This document shows positions 1-8,396 of a stretch of 64,000 nt of DNA, piece by piece. A program made the position numbers and the translations under genes. The notes beneath the pieces were generated by a model. The model did not search any database and was not told the origin of the DNA. It saw nothing but the letters and a program-made list of their open reading frames with translations. The stretch's first letter is position 1. Each line of letters begins with the position of its first letter. Location of the stretch: contig CAZXGI010000006.1 of assembly GCA_964639965.1 (NCBI GenBank), positions 1-64,000 on the forward strand, read 5' to 3'. Source of the DNA: TMED23 sp964639965 (GTDB lineage Bacteria > Pseudomonadota > Alphaproteobacteria > Rhodospirillales > UBA2165).

Positions 1-390
1 CAAATTGGCAAATACGGTCTCAGGGAACGTGTAACAGGTGTACACGCCATGACCTTTGAACCAGGTTCAATACTAGCAGCGTTTGACCAGGACGGAGGCC
101 TTGAAAATGTTATGGCATTATTCAAAGAACAGGCTCAACCGCTCGTGGAAGACGGTGTGGATGTTCTCATTCCAGGAGGCGGAATTCCAATGCTTTTGTT
201 TAGCGGCGCTTTTAACCATAACGTCAATGGCGCTCCAGTCATAAACGGAATACCAATTTTAATCAAAATGACTGAAATGGCTGTAAAACTTAAACGTTTA
301 ACCGGTCTAACAGTAAGCCGAACGAATGACTTTGCAAAACCAGCAGAAGAGCTTATAGAAGAATTTCTAAAGAATCCAAAAGGACTATAA
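1..390 (+). CDS. Asp/Glu/hydantoin racemase family protein, 3' part only
   Basis: The reading frame is open from the left window edge and ends in TAA at 388-390, so only about the last 129 residues are seen. The segment GAPVINGIPILIKMTEMAVK followed by LTGLTVSR matches the C-terminal half of the Asp/Glu/hydantoin racemase superfamily, where a 'PVIDG...LA...G..TS' pattern is usual. The spot that normally carries the second catalytic cysteine reads VLIPGGGIPMLLF, with no Cys, so a normal two-cysteine racemase mechanism is doubtful. The thiolase-like gene follows after one base, so this is part of the same operon. Function could be racemase, isomerase or decarboxylase-like; the substrate is unknown. 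Confidence 0.72.
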   Translation, partial: QIGKYGLRERVTGVHAMTFEPGSILAAFDQDGGLENVMALFKEQAQPLVEDGVDVLIPGGGIPMLLFSGAFNHNVNGAPVINGIPILIKMTEMAVKLKRLTGLTVSRTNDFAKPAEELIEEFLKNPKGL

Positions 391-391
391 A

Positions 392-1561
392 TTGATAGAA
401 AAACGACAAGATTATGATGGGATTGCTGTATGTGCGCCCGTAACCATACCCTACAGTCGTTACTCGTTGAGAAGTGCTCAATGGTTTTGTGGCAAGAGTA
501 TAGCTGAACTAATACGTTCTGCAAAAATTGAAAAAAATGATATTGATGGTTTCTGCATTTCAAGTTTTACATTAGCTCCAGATAGTGCAGTAGGGCTTAT
601 GCAACACGCGGGTGTTTCACCACGTTGGTTAGATCATATACCGATGGGTGGGGCCAGTGGCGTAGTGGCATTACGACGTGCAGCTCGTGCTGTACAAGCA
701 GGTGACGCAGAAATAATAGCATGCGTCGGCGCCGATACAAACCATGTTGATACATTCAGAAATACCATCGCAACCTTCAGTCAATTTGCCAACGACGCCG
801 TTTACCCCTACGGATCAGGTGGGCCAAATTCAAGCTTCGCGTTTTTAACAGACTACTACATGCGCGAATTTGGAAACAGCCGCGAAGATTTTGGAAAATT
901 ATGTATTGCGCAAAGAGATAACGCATTGCCGGTTGCCCATGCGATGATGAAAAAACCCCTGACAATGGAAGAGTATCTAAACGCGAGATTGATTGCCGAT
1001 CCTATTCGTTTATTCGACTGTGTAATGCCTTGCGCTGGAGCCGAAGCCTTTTTAGTTATGAGTGAAGAAAGAGCTAGATCCTTAGACATACCGTATACGA
1101 CTATACTGTCAACAATCGAACGTCATAATGCATTCCCAGATGATCCTATCCAATTTAGAGGTGGGTGGGCTTTGGACATCGACGAATTTTACGATCAAGC
1201 TGGAATAGGCCCCAAAGATATTGACTTTTTGCAAGCTTATGATGATTACCCCGTTATTTGTTTTATGCAAATCGAGGACCTCGGCTTTTGCAAAAAGGGC
1301 GATGCTTCGAAATTCATAGATGATAAGGACCTTACAACGAATGGGGATTTTCCTATTAATACATCTGGTGGACAGTTATCGGCCGGCCAGGCGGGTGCTG
1401 GAGGAGGTTATTTAGGTGTTGTTGAAACAATTAGACAATTGACTGAACAGACAATTGGACATCAAGTAGAAAAAGCTCAACATGGTCTCGTATCTTGTTT
1501 TGGCATGATCAATTATGACCGTGGGCTATGTACATCAGCGGCAATATTAGCGAAGGCGTGA
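392..1561 (+). CDS. Thiolase-fold protein (SCP2/lipid-transfer type) lacking the nucleophilic cysteine
   Basis: The 389-residue protein has the overall pattern of SCP-x type thiolases: a nucleophile-loop region GGASGVVALRRAARAVQAG (about residues 86-104), an internal YDDYPVICFMQIEDLGFCKKG segment and a C-terminal NTSGGQLSAGQAG loop (about 323-335). The usual nucleophile-loop 'CxSG' reads GASG, so Gly87 stands where the active cysteine should be, and the loop that normally supplies a histidine (GGxxxxGHPxG) has none. It is therefore probably not a classical acetyltransferase. Thiolase-like proteins of this kind often pair with a DUF35 partner, and the next gene supplies one. The start is a TTG at 392, one base after the upstream stop, with AAGGA about 8 bases before it. 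Confidence 0.8.
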   Translation: MIEKRQDYDGIAVCAPVTIPYSRYSLRSAQWFCGKSIAELIRSAKIEKNDIDGFCISSFTLAPDSAVGLMQHAGVSPRWLDHIPMGGASGVVALRRAARAVQAGDAEIIACVGADTNHVDTFRNTIATFSQFANDAVYPYGSGGPNSSFAFLTDYYMREFGNSREDFGKLCIAQRDNALPVAHAMMKKPLTMEEYLNARLIADPIRLFDCVMPCAGAEAFLVMSEERARSLDIPYTTILSTIERHNAFPDDPIQFRGGWALDIDEFYDQAGIGPKDIDFLQAYDDYPVICFMQIEDLGFCKKGDASKFIDDKDLTTNGDFPINTSGGQLSAGQAGAGGGYLGVVETIRQLTEQTIGHQVEKAQHGLVSCFGMINYDRGLCTSAAILAKA

Positions 1562-1562
1562 T

Positions 1563-2804
1563 ATGACCACACTATTACCAACACCAAAACGAAAAGATCC
1601 GGTTAAACGCACCCGCAAACCAAGCAAACCCCCAGGCGATCGTTCTAGGGAAGCACAGGGGCTAGCTGCAATGGCGGCCTCAGGAAGATTTGCGCTCCAA
1701 GTCTGCCGAGAGTGTAAAAAAACACAATATCCGCCCCGTCAATTCTGTGGCGGATGTTTAAGTGACCAGATAGAATGGCAAGATGTTTCTAATGGAGGCA
1801 AACTACTTGCGGAGACGACATTGCAACACTCAAATGATGTGTTCTTCAGAGATCGACTTCCATGGCGTCTTGGCATTATAATCGCCGATGCCGGACCTTC
1901 TATAATTGTGCACTTGGCCGAAGACTGCGTTCAAGGACAACGCGTTCGTATGTCACTAGCAATCGATCGCGCTGGAAATGCGGCTATTACGGCGAGACCA
2001 GAAAAACCAACACCACAGGAGGAAGATGACTTGCAATTACGTGAAATGGCTTTTGACCCAAAAGACAGAAGGGTTTTAATTGTTGATGGAAAGACAGAGA
2101 TGGGCCTTGAGCTTGCAAAAGCCTTCGAGAAAGCTGGCGCCAGAGATATATTTGTCGGGCACTCTCAACCTTGGCGCGCTAGTGTTCATCTTGAAGCCAT
2201 AAGAAAAATGGATAAAACAACCATTTATCCCCTTGACGTTACCGATTCCGATTCTGTCGAAGAACTTGCCTCCATGATCGGTGACAAAGTTGAGATTATG
2301 ATTAATAACAGTTATCACTTACGTATGGGAGGCGTACTCGATCGTTTTGATATTAATACCTCCCACGATGAAATGGAAATTCATTATCATGGCTTGATGC
2401 GATTAGCCGCCTATTTTGGGCCAGTGATGCGCTCACGAGGAGCAGATGGGCATCATGGTGCTACGGCATGGCTTAATATTTTATCGGCATATGCATGGGT
2501 TAATAACCCCCAAATGGGTACTTACTCTGCATCACAGGCAGCAGCGTTATCCCTTTCGCAATGTTTACGAGCTGAACTCGCAGATGGCGGAGTTCGTATA
2601 GTTAATACATTCATTGGTCCAATAGAGGATGAATGGTACCAATTAGCGCCACCACCTAAACTCGTACCTTCAACAGTTGCCAGAAAAATAGTTGAGTCAT
2701 TAAAACGTGGAATAGAAGATATCCCAATTGGCGCGGTAGCCGAAGAAATCATTGAACGACTGGCAGAAAATCCAAAAGAAATAGAACGAACGATAAAATT
2801 GTAA
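1563..2804 (+). CDS. DUF35 zinc-ribbon/OB-fold protein fused to a short-chain dehydrogenase-like domain
   Basis: The N-terminal part (about residues 30-145) carries a rubredoxin-like zinc knuckle with Cys48, Cys51, Cys62 and Cys65, followed by an OB-fold-like stretch, as in DUF35 proteins that bind thiolase-like partners. Residues about 170-400 resemble an SDR Rossmann domain: VLIVDGKTEMGLELAKAF at the nucleotide site, MINNSYH after strand 4, Ser308 in NILSAYAW and Tyr321 in TYSASQAA. The SDR catalytic Lys four residues after Tyr is Gln325, and the glycine-rich loop is degenerate, so dehydrogenase activity is uncertain. A basic, proline-rich N-terminal tail of about 30 residues precedes the zinc knuckle. 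The gene starts one base after the thiolase stop, which supports a thiolase/DUF35 complex. Confidence 0.8.
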   Translation: MTTLLPTPKRKDPVKRTRKPSKPPGDRSREAQGLAAMAASGRFALQVCRECKKTQYPPRQFCGGCLSDQIEWQDVSNGGKLLAETTLQHSNDVFFRDRLPWRLGIIIADAGPSIIVHLAEDCVQGQRVRMSLAIDRAGNAAITARPEKPTPQEEDDLQLREMAFDPKDRRVLIVDGKTEMGLELAKAFEKAGARDIFVGHSQPWRASVHLEAIRKMDKTTIYPLDVTDSDSVEELASMIGDKVEIMINNSYHLRMGGVLDRFDINTSHDEMEIHYHGLMRLAAYFGPVMRSRGADGHHGATAWLNILSAYAWVNNPQMGTYSASQAAALSLSQCLRAELADGGVRIVNTFIGPIEDEWYQLAPPPKLVPSTVARKIVESLKRGIEDIPIGAVAEEIIERLAENPKEIERTIKL

Positions 2805-2832
2805 TTGTACTAAATTAGAATGGAACACTTAT

Positions 2833-3636
2833 ATGCCTAATAATAATCAAAGTGAACAAAGATTACTAACAAGCTTGTTGAACGGGATCACGGGAGGTAA
2901 CATAAGTGTTGTAGATTTAACCATGACCCTTGACCGAAAAGTTCCTACCATCGTATTACCGCCGGAACTGGGCCAATCCTGGCCCTTTCGAATGGAAGAA
3001 ATTTCTCGGTACGACGCCAGAGGGCCAGCCTCTTATTGGAATAATTTCTCCTGTGGTGAACATACTGGTACACATTTTGACGCCCCAATACATTGGATCT
3101 CGGGTAAGGATTTACCAAATAACGCAACTGATACAATCCCACCTGATATGTTTATCGCACATGCTTGTGTTATCGATTGCTGCGCAGAAGCAAACGAAGA
3201 TCCCGACTATCTTTTAACAGTCAAAGATGTCGAAATTTGGGAGGAAAAATATGGTACAATTCCGCCACGTTCTTGGTTGATTATGAGGACTGATTGGTCG
3301 CTTAAAAAGGACCCCGTCGAATATCTGAATTTAGATGATGAAGGATCGCATACACCGGGACCTCATCAGGATCTAATACCTTGGCTGATTGATGAACGCG
3401 ATGTTGTTGGATTTGGATGCGAAGCGGTTGGCACAGATGCAGGGCAAGCCGCCCACTTTACTGTACCAATGCCTTGCCATCATCTGATGCATGGGAGAGG
3501 ACGTTTTGGGCTCCCGGCGCTAACTAATCTAGATAAACTGCCACCGCATGGCTCAGTACTTATAACACCTCCTCTAAAGATACGCCAAGGTTCGGGAAGC
3601 CCTGTTAGGGTATTGGCACTGACGGAACAGACCTGA
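2833..3636 (+). CDS. Cyclase family protein (PF04199-type metal-dependent hydrolase, kynurenine formamidase-like)
   Basis: The 267-residue protein contains the hallmark metal-binding motif HTGTHFDAPIHW at about residues 77-88 (HxGTHxDxPxH), typical of the cyclase/bacterial kynurenine formamidase family. Later conserved stretches include WLIMRTDW, VGFGCEAVGTDAG and the C-terminal GSGSPVRVLAL. Such enzymes hydrolyse amides, formamides or cyclic substrates using a divalent metal in the cytoplasm. It sits 28 bases after the DUF35-SDR gene and 7 bases before the acyl-CoA ligase, so it is probably co-transcribed. No tryptophan-catabolic genes are nearby, so a kynurenine role is not supported; the substrate is unknown. 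Confidence 0.82.
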   Translation: MPNNNQSEQRLLTSLLNGITGGNISVVDLTMTLDRKVPTIVLPPELGQSWPFRMEEISRYDARGPASYWNNFSCGEHTGTHFDAPIHWISGKDLPNNATDTIPPDMFIAHACVIDCCAEANEDPDYLLTVKDVEIWEEKYGTIPPRSWLIMRTDWSLKKDPVEYLNLDDEGSHTPGPHQDLIPWLIDERDVVGFGCEAVGTDAGQAAHFTVPMPCHHLMHGRGRFGLPALTNLDKLPPHGSVLITPPLKIRQGSGSPVRVLALTEQT

Positions 3637-3643
3637 ATACCAA

Positions 3644-5188
3644 ATGACCGGCTCTAACAACATTTACCGACCATCGCAAACGGTCCAGAAAGCAAGTAAG
3701 ACCAATATCGGCAAGCTCTTTGAAAGTAAAGCAAAGCTGATACCAGAAGCTACTGCTATCATCGAATATGATAACAAAACCACCTACGGCGAATTGAATG
3801 CCAGAGCCAACCAATTAGCCAATGGTCTCATCGAGAAGGGATTAGAACATGGCGACCGAATTGCCATAATTTCCCGGAACAGCACCGCATATCTTGAATT
3901 AGAGTTAGCATGCGCAAAAACAGGTATTATTTTAGTCGGTATAAATTGGCGACTTGCAAAAGAAGAGATAAGACATTGTCTCGACCTAACACAACCTAAA
4001 TTAATTTTTGCTACCATTGAATTCCAAGAAGTATTGCCGAACAGTGAAAAGATGGAAAACATATTATTTCACACTGAATATGAAAATCTAATTGGTAACT
4101 CGCCTAATAAAGAACCTGACTTCAACGTTGATGGCGAAGATGGACTGGTAATAATTTTTACCAGTGGCACGACCGGGTTGCCAAAAGGTGCTTTGATAAG
4201 TCACCGCGCTCTTATTACTAGAGCTCTAATTTTTACCGCAGAGACCAGTGCTCCAAAAAATGATACCTTTATAGCCTGGTCGCCTCTATTTCACATGGGG
4301 TCAAATGATTTTAGCATAGCAACCCTAATACATGGCGGCCAAGTTGTAATTATTGATGGTTACGATCCCAAAGAAATGATCAAAACGATAGAGACCTATT
4401 CAGTACACTATCTGACGGTTGTCCCGGGAATGATAGAGGATTTTATTAACCAATTAAAATCTGCAAAAGCAAAACCAAAGCCAATTGGTTTAATTGGAGC
4501 TATGGCCGATCTGGTTCCCAAACCATTACTCAAAGAAATTACTAATCTTCTTGACGCTCCTTATTGGAATACCTTTGGCTCAACTGAAACAGGCAATCCT
4601 CCGGCTTCTGCTAATTTGATTGCGATTGGCACCGCACCAGAAAATCTTCCAAAGCAACAGAATAATTTTTGCGAAATTCGTTTGGTTGATCCAGACGACA
4701 ATGATGTTGAGGTCGGAAAACCTGGTGAGCTGGCAATTAGGGGGCCTAGTTTGTTTTCTGGGTATTGGGCAAATGAGAAAGCCAACGAGGAGTCATTCCG
4801 TAATGGCTGGTTTCATATGGGGGACGTATTCCGACGAACTCCAGAAGGTCTATTAGAATTTGTTGACCGAGTGAAATACATGATCAAATCCGGTGGAGAA
4901 AACATTTATCCGGCAGAAATTGAGAAACATATTATGGCAGATGAAAGAGTTGTCGATGTTGCCGTAGTAAGGAAACCAGATGAACGTTGGGGGGAAGTGC
5001 CCGTAGCTTTCGTTGCTTGTAATACTGATGATATAAAGAATTCCGATATAATCGAACTATGCCGCAATCGTATTGCCAACTATAAACTGCCAAAAGAAGT
5101 TCATTTCATGAAAAGCGATAACATGCCTCGAACCCATTCTGGTAAAATTCAACGCCATATCCTGGAGCAGAGACTGAGCGACTCGTAA
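3644..5188 (+). CDS. AMP-dependent acyl-CoA synthetase/ligase
   Basis: The 514-residue protein is a full-length class I adenylate-forming enzyme. The P-loop IIFTSGTTGLPKG lies at about residues 171-182, a YWNTFGSTETG adenine-binding motif near the middle, the GWFHMGDVFRR hinge region and SGGENIYPAEIE in the C-terminal lid, with the final HSGKIQRHIL lysine motif. It should activate a carboxylic acid with ATP and transfer it to CoA. It is the last gene of the rightward operon and converges on the TRAP genes with 24 bases between the stops. Substrate cannot be read from sequence; a product of the neighbouring catabolic enzymes is a reasonable guess. Confidence 0.88.
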   Translation: MTGSNNIYRPSQTVQKASKTNIGKLFESKAKLIPEATAIIEYDNKTTYGELNARANQLANGLIEKGLEHGDRIAIISRNSTAYLELELACAKTGIILVGINWRLAKEEIRHCLDLTQPKLIFATIEFQEVLPNSEKMENILFHTEYENLIGNSPNKEPDFNVDGEDGLVIIFTSGTTGLPKGALISHRALITRALIFTAETSAPKNDTFIAWSPLFHMGSNDFSIATLIHGGQVVIIDGYDPKEMIKTIETYSVHYLTVVPGMIEDFINQLKSAKAKPKPIGLIGAMADLVPKPLLKEITNLLDAPYWNTFGSTETGNPPASANLIAIGTAPENLPKQQNNFCEIRLVDPDDNDVEVGKPGELAIRGPSLFSGYWANEKANEESFRNGWFHMGDVFRRTPEGLLEFVDRVKYMIKSGGENIYPAEIEKHIMADERVVDVAVVRKPDERWGEVPVAFVACNTDDIKNSDIIELCRNRIANYKLPKEVHFMKSDNMPRTHSGKIQRHILEQRLSDS

Positions 5189-5212
5189 CCCTATTCTACA
5201 CAGAATTACCTA

Positions 5213-6619
5213 TCACTTAGTTATAAATGGAAGCCAAGTTGCGATATTTGGAAATATCACTATCATTGCAACGAGAAATATTGCACACATCATAAATGGA
5301 ATTGCCGCCATGCATATTTCGCTAAAACGCGTACCTGGTGGACACACGCCCTGCATCACAAATAAAAGAAGTCCAAACGGAGGTGTAGTGAAGCTTATTT
5401 CCATAGCCAGCAACATTATCACCCCAAACCATATAACCTGGCGGTCAGGTCCCATGCCAAAATCAAAACCAGCCATAATGGGAAAAAATATTGGCACGGT
5501 TAGCAACATCATGGCCAATTGATCCATAAACATGCCAAGGAGTAAAAGTATACCAAACATAATTAATAACATTACAAACCCAGACACTTCAAAACCCGTA
5601 ACCCACTGAATAAGTTTTACACTTGATCCGGAGGCCGCAAGGACATTTGAAAATAAACTAGATCCGAATAAGATCATCAATGCAATAATAGTAACCCTCC
5701 CGGCGCCCCACATGGACTTCCACAAGGCAACCTGAAATGTTGGCCAAAATACCCTAACTTTGGCTTTATCTCCCTGTAGCAAAGGAATAATAAAGAGGTA
5801 TATCAGGGAAAGAATAACTACACCAAGAGACCCATATGCTGCAGATTCTGAAGGCGTTGCTACACCAAACATAATGAGCAAAATTACCATAAAGATGACG
5901 GAAACCATAGGAACCACATCGGTCAAAAAAGTCTTTATTCGTTTAGACCATTGGATATATTTAATTTCGTAAACAGGCGCTACTGAAGGGTCCAGCGTGG
6001 CTCGTAAATAAATTAGAACAGCATACATACAGGCGAGTATTAATCCAGGAACAACTCCCGCAATCAGAAGTTTACCAATATCAATTTCAGCTAAAGTTCC
6101 AAGCAATACAGCTAGAGCAGAAGGTGGTATTAGCATTGCCAAACCACCTGTTCCAAGAATCGGGCCTATAGACATGCTTTTTTTATATCCACGCTCAGTC
6201 ATCTCTGGAACCATCAAGGTACCCAAGAGAGCTGTTGACCCCATAGATGATCCAGATAATGTTGCAAAAGCAGTACCTCCGGCAACTGTGACATAAGATA
6301 AACGCGCTGGAGCACGGCCCATCAAATTCTCGATAGCATTGAACATACGTTTAGCTAAACCTGTGTGAAAAAATAGTTCACCCATTAATAAAAACATAGG
6401 TATTGGAACAATCGCAAAAATTGTCATATTTCCAAACGCATTATCAGTCAGTTGACCAATACTCGCAGACAAATTTGCATCGAGACCTTCGAATCGACCG
6501 TAAATAAAAAATGCTGCTATTGAGTTAACTGCTATGAAAGCAATGCCAACCGGAACACCTACAAACATCAAAATTAGGATCGAGCCCAACAATAAGGAAA
6601 GTATCCAATACCATTCCAT
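5213..6619 (-). CDS. dctM: TRAP transporter large permease subunit (DctM-type)
   Basis: The 468-residue, very hydrophobic protein has the usual length and order of about 12 membrane segments of DctM permeases, starting with WYWILSLLLGSILILMFVGV and including the GSTALLGTLMVPEM and MFMDQLAMMLLTVPIF stretches typical of the family. It forms the ion-coupled channel part of a tripartite ATP-independent periplasmic transporter in the inner membrane. Its ATG overlaps the stop of the small permease by one base (TAATG), so translation is coupled. It is the last gene of the leftward catabolic run. Confidence 0.92.
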   Translation of the reverse strand: MEWYWILSLLLGSILILMFVGVPVGIAFIAVNSIAAFFIYGRFEGLDANLSASIGQLTDNAFGNMTIFAIVPIPMFLLMGELFFHTGLAKRMFNAIENLMGRAPARLSYVTVAGGTAFATLSGSSMGSTALLGTLMVPEMTERGYKKSMSIGPILGTGGLAMLIPPSALAVLLGTLAEIDIGKLLIAGVVPGLILACMYAVLIYLRATLDPSVAPVYEIKYIQWSKRIKTFLTDVVPMVSVIFMVILLIMFGVATPSESAAYGSLGVVILSLIYLFIIPLLQGDKAKVRVFWPTFQVALWKSMWGAGRVTIIALMILFGSSLFSNVLAASGSSVKLIQWVTGFEVSGFVMLLIMFGILLLLGMFMDQLAMMLLTVPIFFPIMAGFDFGMGPDRQVIWFGVIMLLAMEISFTTPPFGLLLFVMQGVCPPGTRFSEICMAAIPFMMCAIFLVAMIVIFPNIATWLPFITK

Positions 6620-7185
6620 TAATTGGATTCCCGTAAATCGCGCTGAGTGTCTTCCAACTCTATGCGGTCGCTAGCCACTCCGGCCAATCCGGTATGCATA
6701 GGTTCAGAAAGAACTGTAAAACGAAAAAATTCAACGGCCATCATAAAAAAACCAATAGGAAATGGAATTGTACTTACCCAAAGAGGAATATCAAACTGAG
6801 CACGCAGTTCATCAAAAGCCATTGTATCTTCAAATCGTTCGACAAACAGCAGCCATGTATACCAAGCCCACAACAAGCAAACCAATCCTGATACAAAACA
6901 GATAAATCTCGATAGGCTTCTTCTATGACGCTCGCTAAGAGCAGCGGTCAGAATTTCTATATATACATGGCCGCGATTTCGGACCAACCACGGCGAGCCC
7001 AAGAAAAGAATGAAAATAAATCCATACTCAATAAATGGGAAGGTATATTGGTTATAAGCAAGACCAAAAAAACGGAAAGCGCTCGCATAAACTATTGCGA
7101 TCATAATGAGTGCAACATAGACTGCCGCGACACCCATAAATACCGCTAATACCTTCCCCCAAAATACGTCAATATTTTTCAACAT
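6619..7185 (-). CDS. dctQ: TRAP transporter small permease subunit (DctQ-type)
   Basis: The 188-residue protein has four hydrophobic segments and the family signature region with SPWLVRNRGHVYIEI, where the polar loop leads into the second pair of helices. DctQ proteins stabilise or assist the large permease. It lies 51 bases downstream of the binding-protein gene and overlaps the large permease by one base. The C-terminal tail (about 20 residues, rich in acidic and basic residues) is cytosolic by inference. No substrate information is carried by this subunit. Confidence 0.88.
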   Translation of the reverse strand: MLKNIDVFWGKVLAVFMGVAAVYVALIMIAIVYASAFRFFGLAYNQYTFPFIEYGFIFILFLGSPWLVRNRGHVYIEILTAALSERHRRSLSRFICFVSGLVCLLWAWYTWLLFVERFEDTMAFDELRAQFDIPLWVSTIPFPIGFFMMAVEFFRFTVLSEPMHTGLAGVASDRIELEDTQRDLRESN

Positions 7186-7236
7186 AAAAAATTGCTAAAC
7201 CAACAATTTTCTAAATAGGTTTAAATTAGTATATTC

Positions 7237-8250
7237 TTATTGCCGGAATGCTGCACGAAGTTTGGCAACATGGCCCGAGGGTCGACCGGATTTCTTAAGT
7301 CGACCCATCATTCGCGCATATGCGGAGTCGACTGCTAACTTGACATATTTTTTGCCACTTGGGACCGAATGAAACTTCATGCCGCCTTTTTTAAGCGCAG
7401 CTATTTCCTCTTTATGCAATTTTTTTAGAATTCCAGCATTAATTACTTCGTATTCTTTGACGGTCGACTGGATAATATCCTTAGCTTTTGCACTTAACCC
7501 ATTCCACTTCTTTAAATTAACAATCCAGCCAATATCGGTTTGGTAGAAATCTGGAACAATAGCATGCCTCAAGAATTTATCCCACTTTAGTCCTCGTAAG
7601 CCATAGGTGGCCCAAGCGGCAGAATCAACAACGCCTTTTTCTAAGGCAGCATAAACCTGAGTGGCGGGAAGATTATGTGTAGATGCCTTAAGTGCTTTTA
7701 AGAAAGCTCCATAAATCGGATTATCACGCATTTTCACTCCAGTAAAATCGGGTAGTCCGTTTGGCCCAAATTTTGGAGGATTTTTTAGATAAATACGGAA
7801 CTTATTCCCGTTAGTCGTCCATCCCAAATATTTAATCTTCATATGCTTCTGCTGTAGTTTGTCGAGTATATCCATGCCCCCAGCCTGACGTGCTTGAGCT
7901 GCTGTAGAACTCGCAGTTGAAACAGCTTCCAACTCTGGGATACCGCGCGCATAAAACGCTGCGGGTATGCAATTCAAGTCTACACGCCCTTTACTTACTG
8001 CGGGAGCTTGCTGAAACATTTTAATCGAGTTAAAAGGAAGAATTTCAATTTGAACGACGCCTTTGCCTCTTTTGTTTATTTCTGTGGCTAAAGCTTTGCA
8101 GTTTTTTGTATATATCAGAAAATCTGGAAAGGGGTAAACGAGCGTTAATTTAGTTTCTGCGCGTGCAGTCAACGGCACATTAACTAAAGCTGCAAGAAAA
8201 CCACTCAAAGCTAACGCAACTAGGCCAATCGAAGTTTTAAATTTTTTCAT
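7237..8250 (-). CDS. dctP: TRAP transporter substrate-binding protein (DctP-type)
   Basis: The start was placed at the ATG at 8250 because a GGAGTGA ribosome site lies 8 bases before it; an upstream in-frame codon at 8280 lacks one. From here the protein begins MKKFKTSIGLVALALSGFLA, a Sec signal peptide ending near ARA, so it is periplasmic. The body shows DctP features: a GVKMRDNPIYGAFLKAL segment containing the conserved Arg that usually clamps a substrate carboxylate, and GVVDSAAWATYGLRGLKWDKF. It would deliver a small carboxylate to the adjacent DctQM. The 146-base upstream gap holds a 19-base palindrome that may be its operator. Confidence 0.9.
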   Translation of the reverse strand: MKKFKTSIGLVALALSGFLAALVNVPLTARAETKLTLVYPFPDFLIYTKNCKALATEINKRGKGVVQIEILPFNSIKMFQQAPAVSKGRVDLNCIPAAFYARGIPELEAVSTASSTAAQARQAGGMDILDKLQQKHMKIKYLGWTTNGNKFRIYLKNPPKFGPNGLPDFTGVKMRDNPIYGAFLKALKASTHNLPATQVYAALEKGVVDSAAWATYGLRGLKWDKFLRHAIVPDFYQTDIGWIVNLKKWNGLSAKAKDIIQSTVKEYEVINAGILKKLHKEEIAALKKGGMKFHSVPSGKKYVKLAVDSAYARMMGRLKKSGRPSGHVAKLRAAFRQ

Positions 8251-8292
8251 GATAATTTCACTCCACTGATTAAAGTTCACTCGACAGAATTT

Positions 8293-8319
8293 ACGGCTAG
8301 GACACTATAGCATAGCCGT
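8293..8319. promoter_or_regulatory. Inverted repeat in the dctP leader
   Basis: The 7-base arms ACGGCTA and TAGCCGT are separated by 13 bases, between the dctP start and the larger palindrome. There is no T-tract on either side, so a terminator is unlikely. It could be a leader hairpin or a second operator half-site. Only the repeat itself is seen; a function is inferred. Confidence 0.35.
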
Positions 8320-8335
8320 TATCTTGTAAATTATT

Positions 8336-8354
8336 CTAAACAAAATTTGTTTAG
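8336..8354. promoter_or_regulatory. Perfect 19-base palindrome upstream of dctP, candidate operator
   Basis: The sequence CTAAACAAAATTTGTTTAG is a perfect inverted repeat with 9-base arms around one central base. It lies about 86-104 bases before the dctP start codon and 43 bases downstream of the isochorismatase stop, where a separate promoter for the TRAP genes would be expected. Such symmetry fits a dimeric helix-turn-helix regulator. No regulator gene is next to it in the window. Confidence 0.5.
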
Positions 8355-8396
8355 TGGCAAAATAACTGTAATACGGATAAACTTTACCCGTAATTC

